Positions 8,503 to 17,910 are shown, numbered from the stretch's first letter. The stretch is 49,373 nt of DNA from an uncultured Megasphaera sp. (GCA_900540735.1 UQHB01000019.1:1-49373); one strand, 5' to 3'. The notes: a model not told the origin generated them from the letters alone. A program made the numbers and translations.

Positions 8503-9489
8503 ATGAAACAACAAATTATTTCAGAGGTGATGCAGCAAATGCTATCACACCTCGACAATGCCCAAATGCAGCAGTTGCAAAAGGTGCTTGAAAACACACT
8601 GTTTGGCTGTGAGATTACAGCACAGACAGAAAAGAAGGATGCAGACGACAATCCAAAGCTGATAGACGCTTTTGTTTCGGCAAAGCGGATTGAAGGCTGT
8701 TCAGAGAAAACGCTGAAATATTATCGCACAACTATTGAGACGATGGTAGCTTCGATAAGCAAAGGCATCCGCCACATTCAGACAGAGGATTTGCGTTCCT
8801 ATTTGACGGATTATCAAAGCAAAAATCAATCCAGTCGTGTGACGATTGACAATATCCGCAGAATTTTATCCAGTTTTTTCTCTTGGTTGGAGGATGAAGA
8901 TTACATTCTGAAAAGTCCTGTTCGCCGTATCCATAAGGTGAAAACGGCTACTAACATCAAGGAAACCTATACAGATGAAGATTTGGAAAAAATGCGTGAT
9001 AGTTGCACAGAACTTCGAGATTTGGCGATGATTGATATGCTTGCTTCCACTGGAATGCGTATCGGTGAAATGGTTTTGCTGAACAAAGCAGACATCAATT
9101 TTAACGAGCGCGAATGTGTAGTATTCGGTAAGGGTGATAAGGAACGCATTGTTTACTTTGATGCTCGGACAAAGATTCATTTGCAAAACTACATTGATAG
9201 CAGAACGGATGACAATCCGGCATTGTTCGTCACTCTGCGCTCTCCGCATGAGAGAATCAAGATAGGCGGTATCGAATCTCGCCTGCGTGAAATGGGTAAG
9301 CAGTTGGATATTCAAAAAGTCCATCCGCATAAGTTCCGAAGAACACTTGCGACGATGGCGATTGATAAGGGAATGCCTATAGAACAGTTACAGCAGCTCT
9401 TGGGGCATAAACGAATAGATACGACCTTGCAGTATGCAATGGTCAAGCAGAGCAATGTTAAGTTGGCTCACAAGAAATACATTGGTTAG
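8503..9489 (+). CDS. tyrosine recombinase of the hsdS inversion system
   Basis: Phage-integrase family recombinase, 328 aa. The N-terminal SAM-like core-binding domain (SAKRIEGCSEKTLKYYRTTI) is followed by the catalytic domain with Arg in TGMRIGEM (about 185), HKFRR (about 275), LLGHKR (about 301) and the nucleophile Tyr in DTTLQYA (about 310). The ribosome site AAGGAG lies 8 nt before the ATG. It sits inside the hsdS cluster between four copies of a 15-bp site and most likely catalyses the inversions that change HsdS, as PsrA/CreX-like enzymes do in other phase-variable type I systems. It appears intact, so the switch is probably active. Confidence 0.9.
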   Translation: MKQQIISEVMQQMLSHLDNAQMQQLQKVLENTLFGCEITAQTEKKDADDNPKLIDAFVSAKRIEGCSEKTLKYYRTTIETMVASISKGIRHIQTEDLRSYLTDYQSKNQSSRVTIDNIRRILSSFFSWLEDEDYILKSPVRRIHKVKTATNIKETYTDEDLEKMRDSCTELRDLAMIDMLASTGMRIGEMVLLNKADINFNERECVVFGKGDKERIVYFDARTKIHLQNYIDSRTDDNPALFVTLRSPHERIKIGGIESRLREMGKQLDIQKVHPHKFRRTLATMAIDKGMPIEQLQQLLGHKRIDTTLQYAMVKQSNVKLAHKKYIG

Positions 9490-9501
9490 AAAGGTGACAA
9501 T

Positions 9502-10749
9502 ATGGTAAAGTGGCTTGAAAAGACTTTAGGAGAGGTAACATCGTTCATAGCAAAAGGTATACCGCCTAAGTATACAGAAGAAGAAAATGAAAATACAATA
9601 CGAGTTCTAAATCAAAAGTGTAATAGAAATTTTGAGATTTCGTACAATGAATCAAGAATTCATGATTGTGAAAAAAAGAAGGTTCCTGTAGATAAAATGC
9701 TGAGAGCAGGAGATGTTCTGATAAATTCGACAGGAACTGGAACTGCTGGTAGAGTTGCACAGATGGTAGAAGTCACAGTGCCTACGACTATTGATGGGCA
9801 TATGATTCTTATGAGACCTTCGGAAGAATTGGATCCTATTTACTATGGGTATGCTGTAAAGTCATTTCAATCCCAAATAGAGGGATTGGCAGAAGGTTCT
9901 ACTGGTCAAACTGAAATTAATAGAAGACGTTTGCAAGATGAAGTAATTATCAGGTATCCAAGTGATAAATTGGTTCAGAAGAATATAGGAAGCTTCTTAG
10001 CGAATATTGATGAGAAAATCAAGACAAATAAAGAAATAAACAAGAATTTAGAGCAGCAAGCTCAGGCAATATTCAAAGAATGGTTTATAGACAATCCCCA
10101 AAACAATGAATGGTCAACAGGAACATTCTCTGAACTTATTAAATCAACCTTAAATGGTGATTGGGGAAAAGAAGCACCAACAGGCAATAATACCGAAAAG
10201 GTTTACTGCATTAGAGGTGCAGATATTCCCGAAGTCAAAGCAGGCAACAAAGGCAAAATGCCCACAAGATATATTCTTCCTAAAAACTTTTCCACAAAAC
10301 AACTTACAGCCGGTGACATTGTTGTTGAAATTTCAGGAGGTAGTCCTACTCAATCAACCGGTAGATGTACAGCTATAACTCAATCATTACTCGATCGTTA
10401 TGATAGCGGTATGGTTTGCACAAATTTCTGTAAAGCAATGAAACCCAAAGAAGGATACAGTTTGTTCATCTACTATTATTGGCAATACCTGTATGGTAAA
10501 GGCATTTTTTTCTCTTATGAAAACGGCACAACAGGTATTAAGAACCTTGACTTCTCAGGCTTTATCGAAACGGAAAATATTTTAATTCCACCAGTAGATA
10601 AAGTTATAGCATTTGATGATTATTGCAAATCGATTTTCAATCAGATTTTTGCCAATGGCAAGCAAAATGAACATCTTGCTGTACTCCGAGATGCTCTGTT
10701 ACCTAAACTTATGTCTGGCGAACTCGATGTTTCCGACATCGACCTCTAA
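9502..10749 (+). CDS. hsdS: full-length type I specificity subunit HsdS (current ON allele)
   Basis: Complete HsdS of 415 aa with two target recognition domains. The first starts WLEKTLGEVTSFIAKGIPPK; the central helix ends INKNLEQQAQAIFKEWFID and contains recombination site C at 10037-10051; the second contains STLNGDWGKEAPTGNN, and the closing helix ends LLPKLMSGELDVSDIDL. It starts 12 nt after the recombinase with a weak AAAGGTGA site. HsdR follows after 55 nt. Site D (10754-10768, reverse) lies just past the stop, so the second half can also be inverted out. It decides the DNA target for this locus in the sequenced orientation. Confidence 0.93.
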   Translation: MVKWLEKTLGEVTSFIAKGIPPKYTEEENENTIRVLNQKCNRNFEISYNESRIHDCEKKKVPVDKMLRAGDVLINSTGTGTAGRVAQMVEVTVPTTIDGHMILMRPSEELDPIYYGYAVKSFQSQIEGLAEGSTGQTEINRRRLQDEVIIRYPSDKLVQKNIGSFLANIDEKIKTNKEINKNLEQQAQAIFKEWFIDNPQNNEWSTGTFSELIKSTLNGDWGKEAPTGNNTEKVYCIRGADIPEVKAGNKGKMPTRYILPKNFSTKQLTAGDIVVEISGGSPTQSTGRCTAITQSLLDRYDSGMVCTNFCKAMKPKEGYSLFIYYYWQYLYGKGIFFSYENGTTGIKNLDFSGFIETENILIPPVDKVIAFDDYCKSIFNQIFANGKQNEHLAVLRDALLPKLMSGELDVSDIDL

Positions 10750-10770
10750 GCCGCTAAATTCTTGTTTATC
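10737..10770. repeat. right copy of the 34-bp inverted repeat, containing site D
   Basis: Exact reverse complement of 7753-7786. It spans the HsdS stop codon and the 15-bp recombination site in reverse orientation. Confidence 0.85.
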
Positions 10771-10804
10771 ATAGAAACATAACGAAAAATACAGGAGGTT
10801 GAAT

Positions 10805-13800
10805 ATGCCGAGTTTATTTACAGAAGATACATACGAACAAGCAATCATTGAATTGTTTGAAAACATGGGCTATGACCACCTCTACGCTCCGGATTTTGAT
10901 AGAGATTATACCAGTCCGCTTCTGGACTCTATTCTGAGAGATAGCTTGGTGCGTATCAACCGTGGTCTGCCTGTAGAAACTATAGATGAGGCACTAGCTA
11001 AATTGAAGAATTTTGATACCGGCAGCCTGTTGCAGAAGAACATCATTTTTATGGATTATCTGCAAAATGGTATTACGGTTAAGTTCTTTGTAAAGGGCGA
11101 GGAGCAATCATCTATTGTACACTTGATTGATTATGCAAATGTAAAGAACAACTCTTTCTATGTGGTAAATCAGTTTACGTTTTTAGAAAATGGAAATAAC
11201 CGTCGCCCGGACATTACTCTATTTATTAATGGATTGCCCCTTGTTTTGATGGAATTGAAGAGCCCGGCTAAGGACGAGGTAGGAGCTGAGAATGCTTACC
11301 ATCAAATCCGCAACTACATGCAAGATATTCCATCTATCTTTTATTACAATGCAATCTGTGTAATTAGCGACTTGTCTACGAATAAGGCCGGAACTATCAC
11401 ATCCGGGTTAGATCGTTTTATGGAGTGGAAAACCAAAGACGGTAATTACGAAGATACTGCGTATGCTTCCTTTGAAACCTTCTATGAGGGTATGTTCCAA
11501 AAGGAACGTCTGTTGGATATTTTGAAAAATTTTATTCTTTTCTCAGGCGTTAGCAATAGTCGTTTCAAAGTGTTAGCCGGATACCATCAGTATTTTGCTG
11601 TTCGCAAAGCGATAGAGAAAGCAAAGGTGGCAACGAAGACCGATGGTAAGGGTGGTGTGTTCTGGCATACACAGGGCTCTGGTAAGTCATTGTCGATGGT
11701 ATTCTATGCACATTTATTGCAAGATGCATTAGATAGTCCAACTATCGTAGTTATGACAGACCGTATTGATCTGGATGATCAGCTTTATGCACAGTTCTCA
11801 CAATGCGCAGATTTCTTGCGTCAGACACCGGTACAGGCAGAGAGCAAGGAACATTTGAAGTCACTTCTTGATGGCAGAAGTGCAAATGGAATTATATTTA
11901 CAACAATGTTCAAGTTTGAACGTGGAGAGAAAGCTTTGTCAGAACGCAGAAACATTGTTGTTATGGCAGATGAAGCACATCGTGGACAGTATGGTTTTGA
12001 TGAAAAAATCGTTATGTCAGAGAATGAAAACGGTGAAAAGGAAGCACATACTGTAATTGGTAATGCTCGTATTATCCATGATGCATTGCCGAATGCTACA
12101 TTTATCGGATTTACCGGTACACCGATTTCAGCCAAAGACAGAAACACTCGTGAAGTTTTTGGTGATTATATTGATGTCTATGATATGACACAGGCCGTGG
12201 AAGACGGTGCTACTCGTCCGGTTTATTATGAAAGCCGAGTTGTTCATTTGAAGTTGGATGAGAACACATTGGCGTTAATTGATTCTACTTATGATGTCTT
12301 AGAGCAGCAGTCCGATGCACAAACAATCGAGAAGAGTAAAAAAATGCTTGGTCAGATGGAAAGTGTACTGGGAGCTGATTCTACGATAGAATCTCTTTGT
12401 GATGATATTGTTGAACATTACGAAAAATATAGAGAAAACCTTCTGACGGGTAAAGCTATGATTGTGGCTTATTCTCGTCCGATTGCAATGAAAATCTATC
12501 GTCGCATCTTGAAAATTAGACCTGAATGGACGGATAAAGTCGGTGTAGTTATGACTAGCGGCAACAACGATCCGGAAGATTGGAAAGAGATCATCGGAAC
12601 AAAATCGCACAAAGAAGAGCTTGCAAGGAAGTTTAAAGATAACAATGACCCGATGAAGATTGCCATTGTAGTTGATATGTGGCTCACCGGATTTGATGTA
12701 CCTTCTTTGGCTACCATGTATGTGTACAAGCCAATGCATGGCTATAACTTGATGCAGGCAATAGCTCGTGTTAACCGTGTATTCAAGGATAAAGAAGGTG
12801 GATTGATTGTAGACTATGTTGGAATTGCATCAGCTTTAAAGGCTGCAATGAAGGAATATACGAAACGCGATCAGTCTAAATACGGTGATATGAACATTGC
12901 AAAGATGGCCTATCCGAAGTTTCAGGAAAAGCTACAGGTCTGCAAAGATTTATTGCATGGCTTTGATTTTAGCGGATTTGTAGGTGGCTCTCCGCTTACA
13001 ATGGCTAAGCTTATTACGGGTGGCGTAAACTTTATTCTCGATGTAAGTGTACCAGAAAGAAAAGATTTGTTCTTGAAGGAAGCTATGCTTTTGAAACAGT
13101 CTCATTCGCTTTGTTCCAGTATGACAACAGAACAGGAAAGGCATGAAGCAGCTTATATGGAGGCTTTGCGATCTACGGTTATTAAAATCACTTACGGTGG
13201 TACTGGTGGAAAGAGCCTGTCGCTTACCGTGATTAACGATCAAATCAATGAACTTTTGAAAGCGGCAGTACAGAGCGAAGGTGTCATCAGCTTATTTGAC
13301 AGCAGCAAGAGTGGCGGTGAAAATTTCAGCTTGTTTGATCCGGCTGTCTTGGATGAAATCTCTAGAATGAAGGAAAAGAATATAGCTGTTGAGATTTTGA
13401 AAAAACTTATGGCTGAGCAGGTGGCCCTTTACAAGAGAACAAATGTGGTGCAGTCACAAAAATTCTCAGAAAAGATAGCGCAACTGATGAACTCTTATTA
13501 TAACGGATTAATCACCAATGAAGAAGTTATTAAAGAACTGCTTAAAACTGCGGAGGAAATTGCAAATCTCTATAAGAATGGTCAAGAGTTGGGGCTTTCA
13601 CAAGAAGAACTTGCATTTTATGATGCCCTTACAAAACCAGAGCATATCAAGGATTTTTATAAGAATGATGAATTGATTGCTCTGACAAGAGAACTTACAG
13701 AAATGCTTCGTAAGAATCGCACGATCGATTGGCAGAAGAAAGAAACTGCTAGAGCGCAGATGCGTAAGATGGTTAAGCGACTCCTTAAGAAATATAAGTA

Positions 13801-13966
13801 TCCGCCGGAAGACTATGATTTTGCAATAAGCACAGTAATTAGTCAATGTGAGCTTTGGACAGATAATGTGGAGCCACGAAAAGAGGAAAAGCTCTATAAA
13901 TATATATCTGAAATAGAACTAAGCAAGGTAGCAGAGGATACGGTTTCTTACGGAGAAAAGAAGTAA
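10805..13966 (+). CDS. hsdR: type I restriction endonuclease subunit
   Basis: HsdR motor/nuclease of 1053 aa. The N-terminal nuclease domain contains the PD-ExK-type segment RPDITLFINGLPLVLMELKS (Asp, then E-x-K). The helicase motor has Walker A HTQGSGKS (about 290), DEAH in VVMADEAHRGQYG (about 389) and motif III GFTGTPIS. It translocates DNA and cuts away from an unmethylated HsdS target. The start is ATG 10805, 6 nt after AGGAGG. No internal stop is seen. A remnant of a close homologue lies at 41066-42335 and shares long stretches with it, such as FWHTQGSGKSLSMVFYAHLL. Confidence 0.95.
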   Translation: MPSLFTEDTYEQAIIELFENMGYDHLYAPDFDRDYTSPLLDSILRDSLVRINRGLPVETIDEALAKLKNFDTGSLLQKNIIFMDYLQNGITVKFFVKGEEQSSIVHLIDYANVKNNSFYVVNQFTFLENGNNRRPDITLFINGLPLVLMELKSPAKDEVGAENAYHQIRNYMQDIPSIFYYNAICVISDLSTNKAGTITSGLDRFMEWKTKDGNYEDTAYASFETFYEGMFQKERLLDILKNFILFSGVSNSRFKVLAGYHQYFAVRKAIEKAKVATKTDGKGGVFWHTQGSGKSLSMVFYAHLLQDALDSPTIVVMTDRIDLDDQLYAQFSQCADFLRQTPVQAESKEHLKSLLDGRSANGIIFTTMFKFERGEKALSERRNIVVMADEAHRGQYGFDEKIVMSENENGEKEAHTVIGNARIIHDALPNATFIGFTGTPISAKDRNTREVFGDYIDVYDMTQAVEDGATRPVYYESRVVHLKLDENTLALIDSTYDVLEQQSDAQTIEKSKKMLGQMESVLGADSTIESLCDDIVEHYEKYRENLLTGKAMIVAYSRPIAMKIYRRILKIRPEWTDKVGVVMTSGNNDPEDWKEIIGTKSHKEELARKFKDNNDPMKIAIVVDMWLTGFDVPSLATMYVYKPMHGYNLMQAIARVNRVFKDKEGGLIVDYVGIASALKAAMKEYTKRDQSKYGDMNIAKMAYPKFQEKLQVCKDLLHGFDFSGFVGGSPLTMAKLITGGVNFILDVSVPERKDLFLKEAMLLKQSHSLCSSMTTEQERHEAAYMEALRSTVIKITYGGTGGKSLSLTVINDQINELLKAAVQSEGVISLFDSSKSGGENFSLFDPAVLDEISRMKEKNIAVEILKKLMAEQVALYKRTNVVQSQKFSEKIAQLMNSYYNGLITNEEVIKELLKTAEEIANLYKNGQELGLSQEELAFYDALTKPEHIKDFYKNDELIALTRELTEMLRKNRTIDWQKKETARAQMRKMVKRLLKKYKYPPEDYDFAISTVISQCELWTDNVEPRKEEKLYKYISEIELSKVAEDTVSYGEKK

Positions 13967-13978
13967 TGGAGGTGCGAT

Positions 13979-16045
13979 ATGGATGCACGTAAAGGCAATA
14001 TCTATGAGATATTAAACGGAAATAAACAGTTCTTGATTCCAGTTTATCAGAGGTTTTATAGCTGGGATATAGATCAGTGTAAACGACTTTGGAACGATAT
14101 TGTAGAGATGCAGAGAAAAGGCAAAGCTGGTCACTTTGTTGGATCTATTGTTAATATTGCTGAGCAGGCAATGCCAACAGGTGTTCAGAAATATATGATT
14201 ATTGACGGCCAACAGCGAATGACTACCTTAACACTGCTTCTTCTGGCTTTGCGCGATTATGCAATAAAAAATCCGAGTGACACAACAATTAATGCTCGTC
14301 GTATAGATAATATGCTTCTAAAAAACGAGTATGAAAGTGGTGATGAACGATATAAGTTACTGCTGACTGAAACAGATCGAGATATTCTCATAAGCCTCGT
14401 TGAGGAAAAGCCAATTGCAGAAGGCACTAGATCAAGACTGATTGAAAATTACAATTTTTTTGCTAACAAGCTGGCTGATAAAGAAATTCAGCCTGCAGAG
14501 GTATATGAGTCAATTGGAAAATTACAAATTGTTAATATCACATTAGATCGTGCTGTTGACGATGCACAGGCAATTTTTGAAAGTTTGAATTCTACCGGTA
14601 AGGAACTTTCTGAATCTGATTTGATTCGTAACTATGTTTTGATGGGACTAGAGCCATCGGAACAAACTTATGTATATGAACATCTTTGGCGGCCTATGGA
14701 ACAGCTGTTTATTTATGAAACGCAAGGAACAGTAATGGATGCTTTCTTCCGCCATTACTTGACCATGAAACTTTCTCGCATTCCAAAGCAAGGACGTGTA
14801 TATGAAGAATTCAAGTTGTATCATTTGAACTGTGAATTTGGAACTATCAGAGAATTGTGTCAAGATTTGCTTGATTATGCAAAATACTATACAAACATTG
14901 TATTCAAGCGAAATGCTGACACGGATTTAAAGAAGTTATATGAGGACATTATTGATTTGAGAATGGAAGTATCTTATCCGTTCTTACTGAAAATTCATCA
15001 TGACTGTACCGAAGAACTGATAACATCAGATGAGTTGAAGGAAATTCTGAAGCTTTGTATTAGCTATGTCTTGAGACGTGCAATTTGCGAAATTCCGACT
15101 AATTCGATGAACAAGACCTTTGCAACGTTGAAGAATTATATTAGACCAGATGATTATCTGAATTCTGTTAAGGCATTTTTCGTGATGCAGGATACTTATA
15201 AAGAATTCCCGGATAACGATGAGTTTGAAGGTGCATTTGAAAGCCGTGATATTTATAATATGCGTGCTAGAAATTATATTCTTAGTCGCTTGGAAAACTT
15301 TGAAAACAAAGCTCCAATTATAATAGAGAATTACACCATTGAGCATATTATGCCGCAGAACAAAAATCTTTCTTTTGAGTGGCAAGCTGATCTTGGTGCT
15401 GAGTGGCAAGAGGTTCAGAAAAAGTATTTACATACAATTGGTAATCTTACTTTGACTGCATATAATTCTGAAATGAGTGACAGGCCTTTCTTGGAAAAGA
15501 TGGATATGCCGGGGGGATTCAAAGAAAGTGCACTTAGGCTTAATAAATATGTGGTTTTGCAAAATAAGTGGAATGAAAAACATATCCAAGAGAGAGCAAA
15601 CGAATTAGCAAAGAAAGCAGAATCTATTTGGCCATATCCAACTTTAACAGCTGCAGAACTTGCGCCATATCAAGTAGAAGAAAAAACAGTGCAGAAATAT
15701 TCCTTGGAAACATATGATGTGAATGCTTTTACAAGAATACTATTCGAGTCTTTAGATAAGCGCATTATGAACTTATCTCCTGCAGTTAAGAAGGAATATA
15801 AAAAGTTGTATGTTGCCTATAAACTGGATACTAATTTTGTTGATATTGTTTTTCAGAAACAAAGATTGCGTATCTCGATTAATATGAAGTTTTCAGAAAT
15901 TAATGACCCTAACGGTATTTGCAAAGATATTACCGGTTTAGGGCGTTGGGGAAATGGCGATGTAGAATTGTTTATGGAGCATCAGGATGAATTAGATCAA
16001 ATCATGGAAATTGTGAAACAATCCTTTGATGCACAGGCAGAATAA
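13979..16045 (+). CDS. GmrSD-like DUF262/DUF1524 nuclease
   Basis: 688-aa protein. The N-terminal DUF262 domain has the signature IDGQQRMTTLTLLLLAL near residue 76, a ParB/Srx-like NTP-binding fold. The DUF1524 HNH nuclease domain has IEHIMPQN near residue 455 followed by HTIGNLTLTAYNSEMSD. The C-terminal 110 residues look like a DUF5655 module (FESLDKRIMNLSPAVKKEYK). This architecture is that of GmrSD/BrxU-type, type IV restriction enzymes that attack modified phage DNA. It starts 12 nt after hsdR with GGAGGTG, so it is co-transcribed. Together with HsdR it would block both unmodified and hypermodified DNA. Confidence 0.85.
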   Translation: MDARKGNIYEILNGNKQFLIPVYQRFYSWDIDQCKRLWNDIVEMQRKGKAGHFVGSIVNIAEQAMPTGVQKYMIIDGQQRMTTLTLLLLALRDYAIKNPSDTTINARRIDNMLLKNEYESGDERYKLLLTETDRDILISLVEEKPIAEGTRSRLIENYNFFANKLADKEIQPAEVYESIGKLQIVNITLDRAVDDAQAIFESLNSTGKELSESDLIRNYVLMGLEPSEQTYVYEHLWRPMEQLFIYETQGTVMDAFFRHYLTMKLSRIPKQGRVYEEFKLYHLNCEFGTIRELCQDLLDYAKYYTNIVFKRNADTDLKKLYEDIIDLRMEVSYPFLLKIHHDCTEELITSDELKEILKLCISYVLRRAICEIPTNSMNKTFATLKNYIRPDDYLNSVKAFFVMQDTYKEFPDNDEFEGAFESRDIYNMRARNYILSRLENFENKAPIIIENYTIEHIMPQNKNLSFEWQADLGAEWQEVQKKYLHTIGNLTLTAYNSEMSDRPFLEKMDMPGGFKESALRLNKYVVLQNKWNEKHIQERANELAKKAESIWPYPTLTAAELAPYQVEEKTVQKYSLETYDVNAFTRILFESLDKRIMNLSPAVKKEYKKLYVAYKLDTNFVDIVFQKQRLRISINMKFSEINDPNGICKDITGLGRWGNGDVELFMEHQDELDQIMEIVKQSFDAQAE

Positions 16046-16077
16046 TGATTTTGGGACGTTAAAGGAGGTCCTCCTAT

Positions 16078-17124
16078 TTGAAAAAGAAAAAAGACGAAAT
16101 AACCATCCGTTCCAGTGCAGCAGAATACTTAACCTATGTTGCCTCTGTTGGTGATCAGCAGGATAGTATTGAGATGCGCTATGAGGATGAGAATATATGG
16201 CTGACACAGAAGATGATGGCCACATTGTATGACGTTGGTTTGCCAACGATAAATGAACATATTAAAAAGATTTATGCAGATAGTGAATTAGAAGAGTCTG
16301 CAACTATTCGGAATTTCCGAATAGTTCAAACCGAAGGTTCACGTCAGGTGACTCGTAATACAAAGCATTATAATCTTCAAATGATTATTGCGGTTGGATT
16401 CAAGGTTAATAATGAGCGAGCAGTACAGTTTCGCAAGTGGGCCAATGGCATCGTGAAGGACTACACCATCAAAGGTTGGGTCATGGATGATGAACGTCTA
16501 AAAAATGGTGGATCTGTGCTTACAGTAGAATACTTTGACCGCTTGCTTGAGCAGATTCGAGAAATTCGTCTGTCTGAGCGTAGATTTTATCAGAAGATAA
16601 CAGACATCTATGCTACAGCTCTCGATTATGACCGAACAGCAAAAACAACAAAGCGGTTTTTTGCAAAGGTTCAAAACAAGATGCATTATGCAGTTCATGG
16701 ACATACAGCAGCGGAGTTGATTTATGAGCGAGCCGATGCAGATAAGCCTCATATGGGATTAACCACTTGGGCAGCAGCACCGGAAGGCAAGATCGTAAAA
16801 AGTGATGTGAGCGTTGCGAAGAATTATCTGAGTGAGCAGGAAATGCGTTCATTAGAACGTATTGTATCGGCTTATCTGGATTTGGCAGAAGACCGTGCAG
16901 AACGTCATATTCCAATGACGATGGAGGGTTGGGCAAAGCGTCTGGATTTATTCTTGATGGCTGATGACAGAGAAGTTCTTCAGGATGCAGGCAAAATCAC
17001 TGCTGAGATTGCCAAGGCAAAGGCCGAAACTGAATTTGAAAAATATCGTGTCATTCAGGACAGATTATTTATGTCTGATTTTGATAAGTACATGCTGGAA
17101 CTGGAAGAGAATGCGAAAAAGTAG
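16078..17124 (+). CDS. RhuM-family virulence-associated protein
   Basis: 348-aa protein of the RhuM family, named for a Salmonella pathogenicity-island protein of unknown mechanism and frequently found in type I RM operons. Typical segments are IWLTQKMMATLYDVGLPTIN, RNTKHYNLQMIIAVGFKVNN and AVQFRKWANGIVKDYTIKGW. The N-terminal half is an HTH-like module. The start is TTG 16078 with GGAGG upstream; the region AGGAGGTCCTCCT is itself a palindrome that could hide the ribosome site. It lies 32 nt after the GmrSD-like gene and closes the defence operon. Confidence 0.8.
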   Translation: MKKKKDEITIRSSAAEYLTYVASVGDQQDSIEMRYEDENIWLTQKMMATLYDVGLPTINEHIKKIYADSELEESATIRNFRIVQTEGSRQVTRNTKHYNLQMIIAVGFKVNNERAVQFRKWANGIVKDYTIKGWVMDDERLKNGGSVLTVEYFDRLLEQIREIRLSERRFYQKITDIYATALDYDRTAKTTKRFFAKVQNKMHYAVHGHTAAELIYERADADKPHMGLTTWAAAPEGKIVKSDVSVAKNYLSEQEMRSLERIVSAYLDLAEDRAERHIPMTMEGWAKRLDLFLMADDREVLQDAGKITAEIAKAKAETEFEKYRVIQDRLFMSDFDKYMLELEENAKK

Positions 17125-17447
17125 CAACATCGCCATTAAAATTTTCAGCTTACCAAGGTCGAGTGCATGGAAGTTGGGTCATCAGTCGGGGCGAAAAATA
17201 GCCGTTGACCTGTTCTCTGTACGAAGAACGGACGAGGTTGAGGCGATGGCAGTTCTTCGCTAAATTTGACTTTTATGTTGGAATCACTATAATAGTAGAA
17301 ACGAATAAAAAAGTGGAACTTTTTCCGTGGACGGGCGAGGTTCAGGCTGTGATATGGATAGCGAATTGTATCAATAATTTTTTGCTACAGAATATGTTGA
17401 TATGTTTCCGTGAACAAAAGGAGATATTTTGCTACATTCCATATTAG
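17125..17447. other. non-coding island border region
   Basis: This stretch holds no gene that I can recognise. Open frames exist on the plus strand (one includes RTRLRRWQFFAKFDFYVGI) but have no ribosome site or family resemblance. Composition is intermediate between the AT-rich island and the core genes. It probably is the terminal, non-coding end of the element. Confidence 0.35.
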
Positions 17448-17535
17448 TCTGGATCGCTTCCCGAAAACTGACATCAATCAGGACGTATCGAGCCACGTCG
17501 AAACGGTCGTATTGTTAACGAAAAAACACAACTAA
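17448..17535 (+). pseudogene. 3'-end remnant of an RNA (uracil-5-)methyltransferase-like gene, possible island attachment site
   Basis: An open frame without a start ends in LDRFPKTD...SSHVETVVLLTKKHN and stop at 17533-17535. The HVETVVLL ending resembles the C-terminus of RlmD/RumA/TrmA uracil-5-methyltransferases. The 3' end of rumA-type genes is a known integration site for Firmicute integrative elements, so this may be the copy displaced by the island. The rest of the gene would lie beyond the left end of the window. The call rests on a short match seen by eye. Confidence 0.45.
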
Positions 17536-17583
17536 GACATTTGTTGAAAAATGACAAAAAAAGTATATTTTTAGTAAAACCTA

Positions 17584-17612
17584 TTGACAGGCCGAAGAAA
17601 AAAGAGTACTAT
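17584..17612 (+). promoter_or_regulatory. promoter of the sulfur-relay operon
   Basis: TTGACA at 17584-17589, a 17-nt spacer, and TACTAT at 17607-17612. It lies 57 nt upstream of the leader peptide start. Confidence 0.75.
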
Positions 17613-17668
17613 TCTTGTAAACATTGCAATGGAATTCACCATATGGTGTAGTTTTAGGAGTGGTTACG

Positions 17669-17737
17669 ATGAGGTACTTAAAAATTTTGACCATCATATG
17701 TTGTAGCTGTCGAATGTGCAGCTATCAACGAGTGTAA
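17669..17737 (+). CDS. Cys-rich leader peptide upstream of the SAM riboswitch
   Basis: 22-codon frame starting MRYLKILTII and continuing CCSCRMCSYQRV. Four of its seven consecutive residues from position 11 are cysteine. The ATG has AGGAG at ideal spacing (8 nt), and a strong promoter lies upstream. The Cys codons (17699-17719) coincide with a hairpin (TAGCTG 17704-17709 with CAGCTA 17719-17724). A ribosome pausing for lack of Cys-tRNA would sit on that hairpin. This suggests cysteine-dependent attenuation added to the SAM riboswitch 60 nt downstream. It is an inference; no U-run follows the hairpin. Confidence 0.65.
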   Translation: MRYLKILTIICCSCRMCSYQRV

Positions 17738-17796
17738 GATGATATTTCCGTAACAACTATTTTAGTACAGTAATTTCATTTCATACTGCACATACA

Positions 17797-17893
17797 ATTC
17801 ATCCAGAGCAGCTGAGGGACTGGCCCAGTGACGCTGCGGCAACCTCCATTATGGGAAGGTGCCAATTCCAGCAGGATTTCCTGACAGATGAGT
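17797..17893 (+). promoter_or_regulatory. SAM-I (S-box) riboswitch
   Basis: The canonical S-box core is present: GCTGAGGGACTGGCCC, TGACGCTGCGGCAACC, a GGTGCCAATTCC segment and TGACAGATGAG. P1 is formed by TTCATC (about 17799) with GATGAG (17887-17892). It binds S-adenosylmethionine and ends transcription when methionine supply is high. Its presence points to a methionine/sulfur role for the genes that follow. Confidence 0.95.
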
Positions 17894-17910
17894 GAGTGAA
17901 TCGGTATATT

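Noticed and set aside
7753..10770. Inversion of the whole segment at the 34-bp repeats as the productive switch
   Set aside because: Joining sites A and D recreates the same truncated end (KINKNLAA and stop) at the left hsdS half. Only A-B or rearrangements involving B and C give full HsdS proteins.
17699..17730. Leader-peptide hairpin as a rho-independent terminator
   Set aside because: No U-run follows it; the real terminator is at 17911-17945, after the aptamer.
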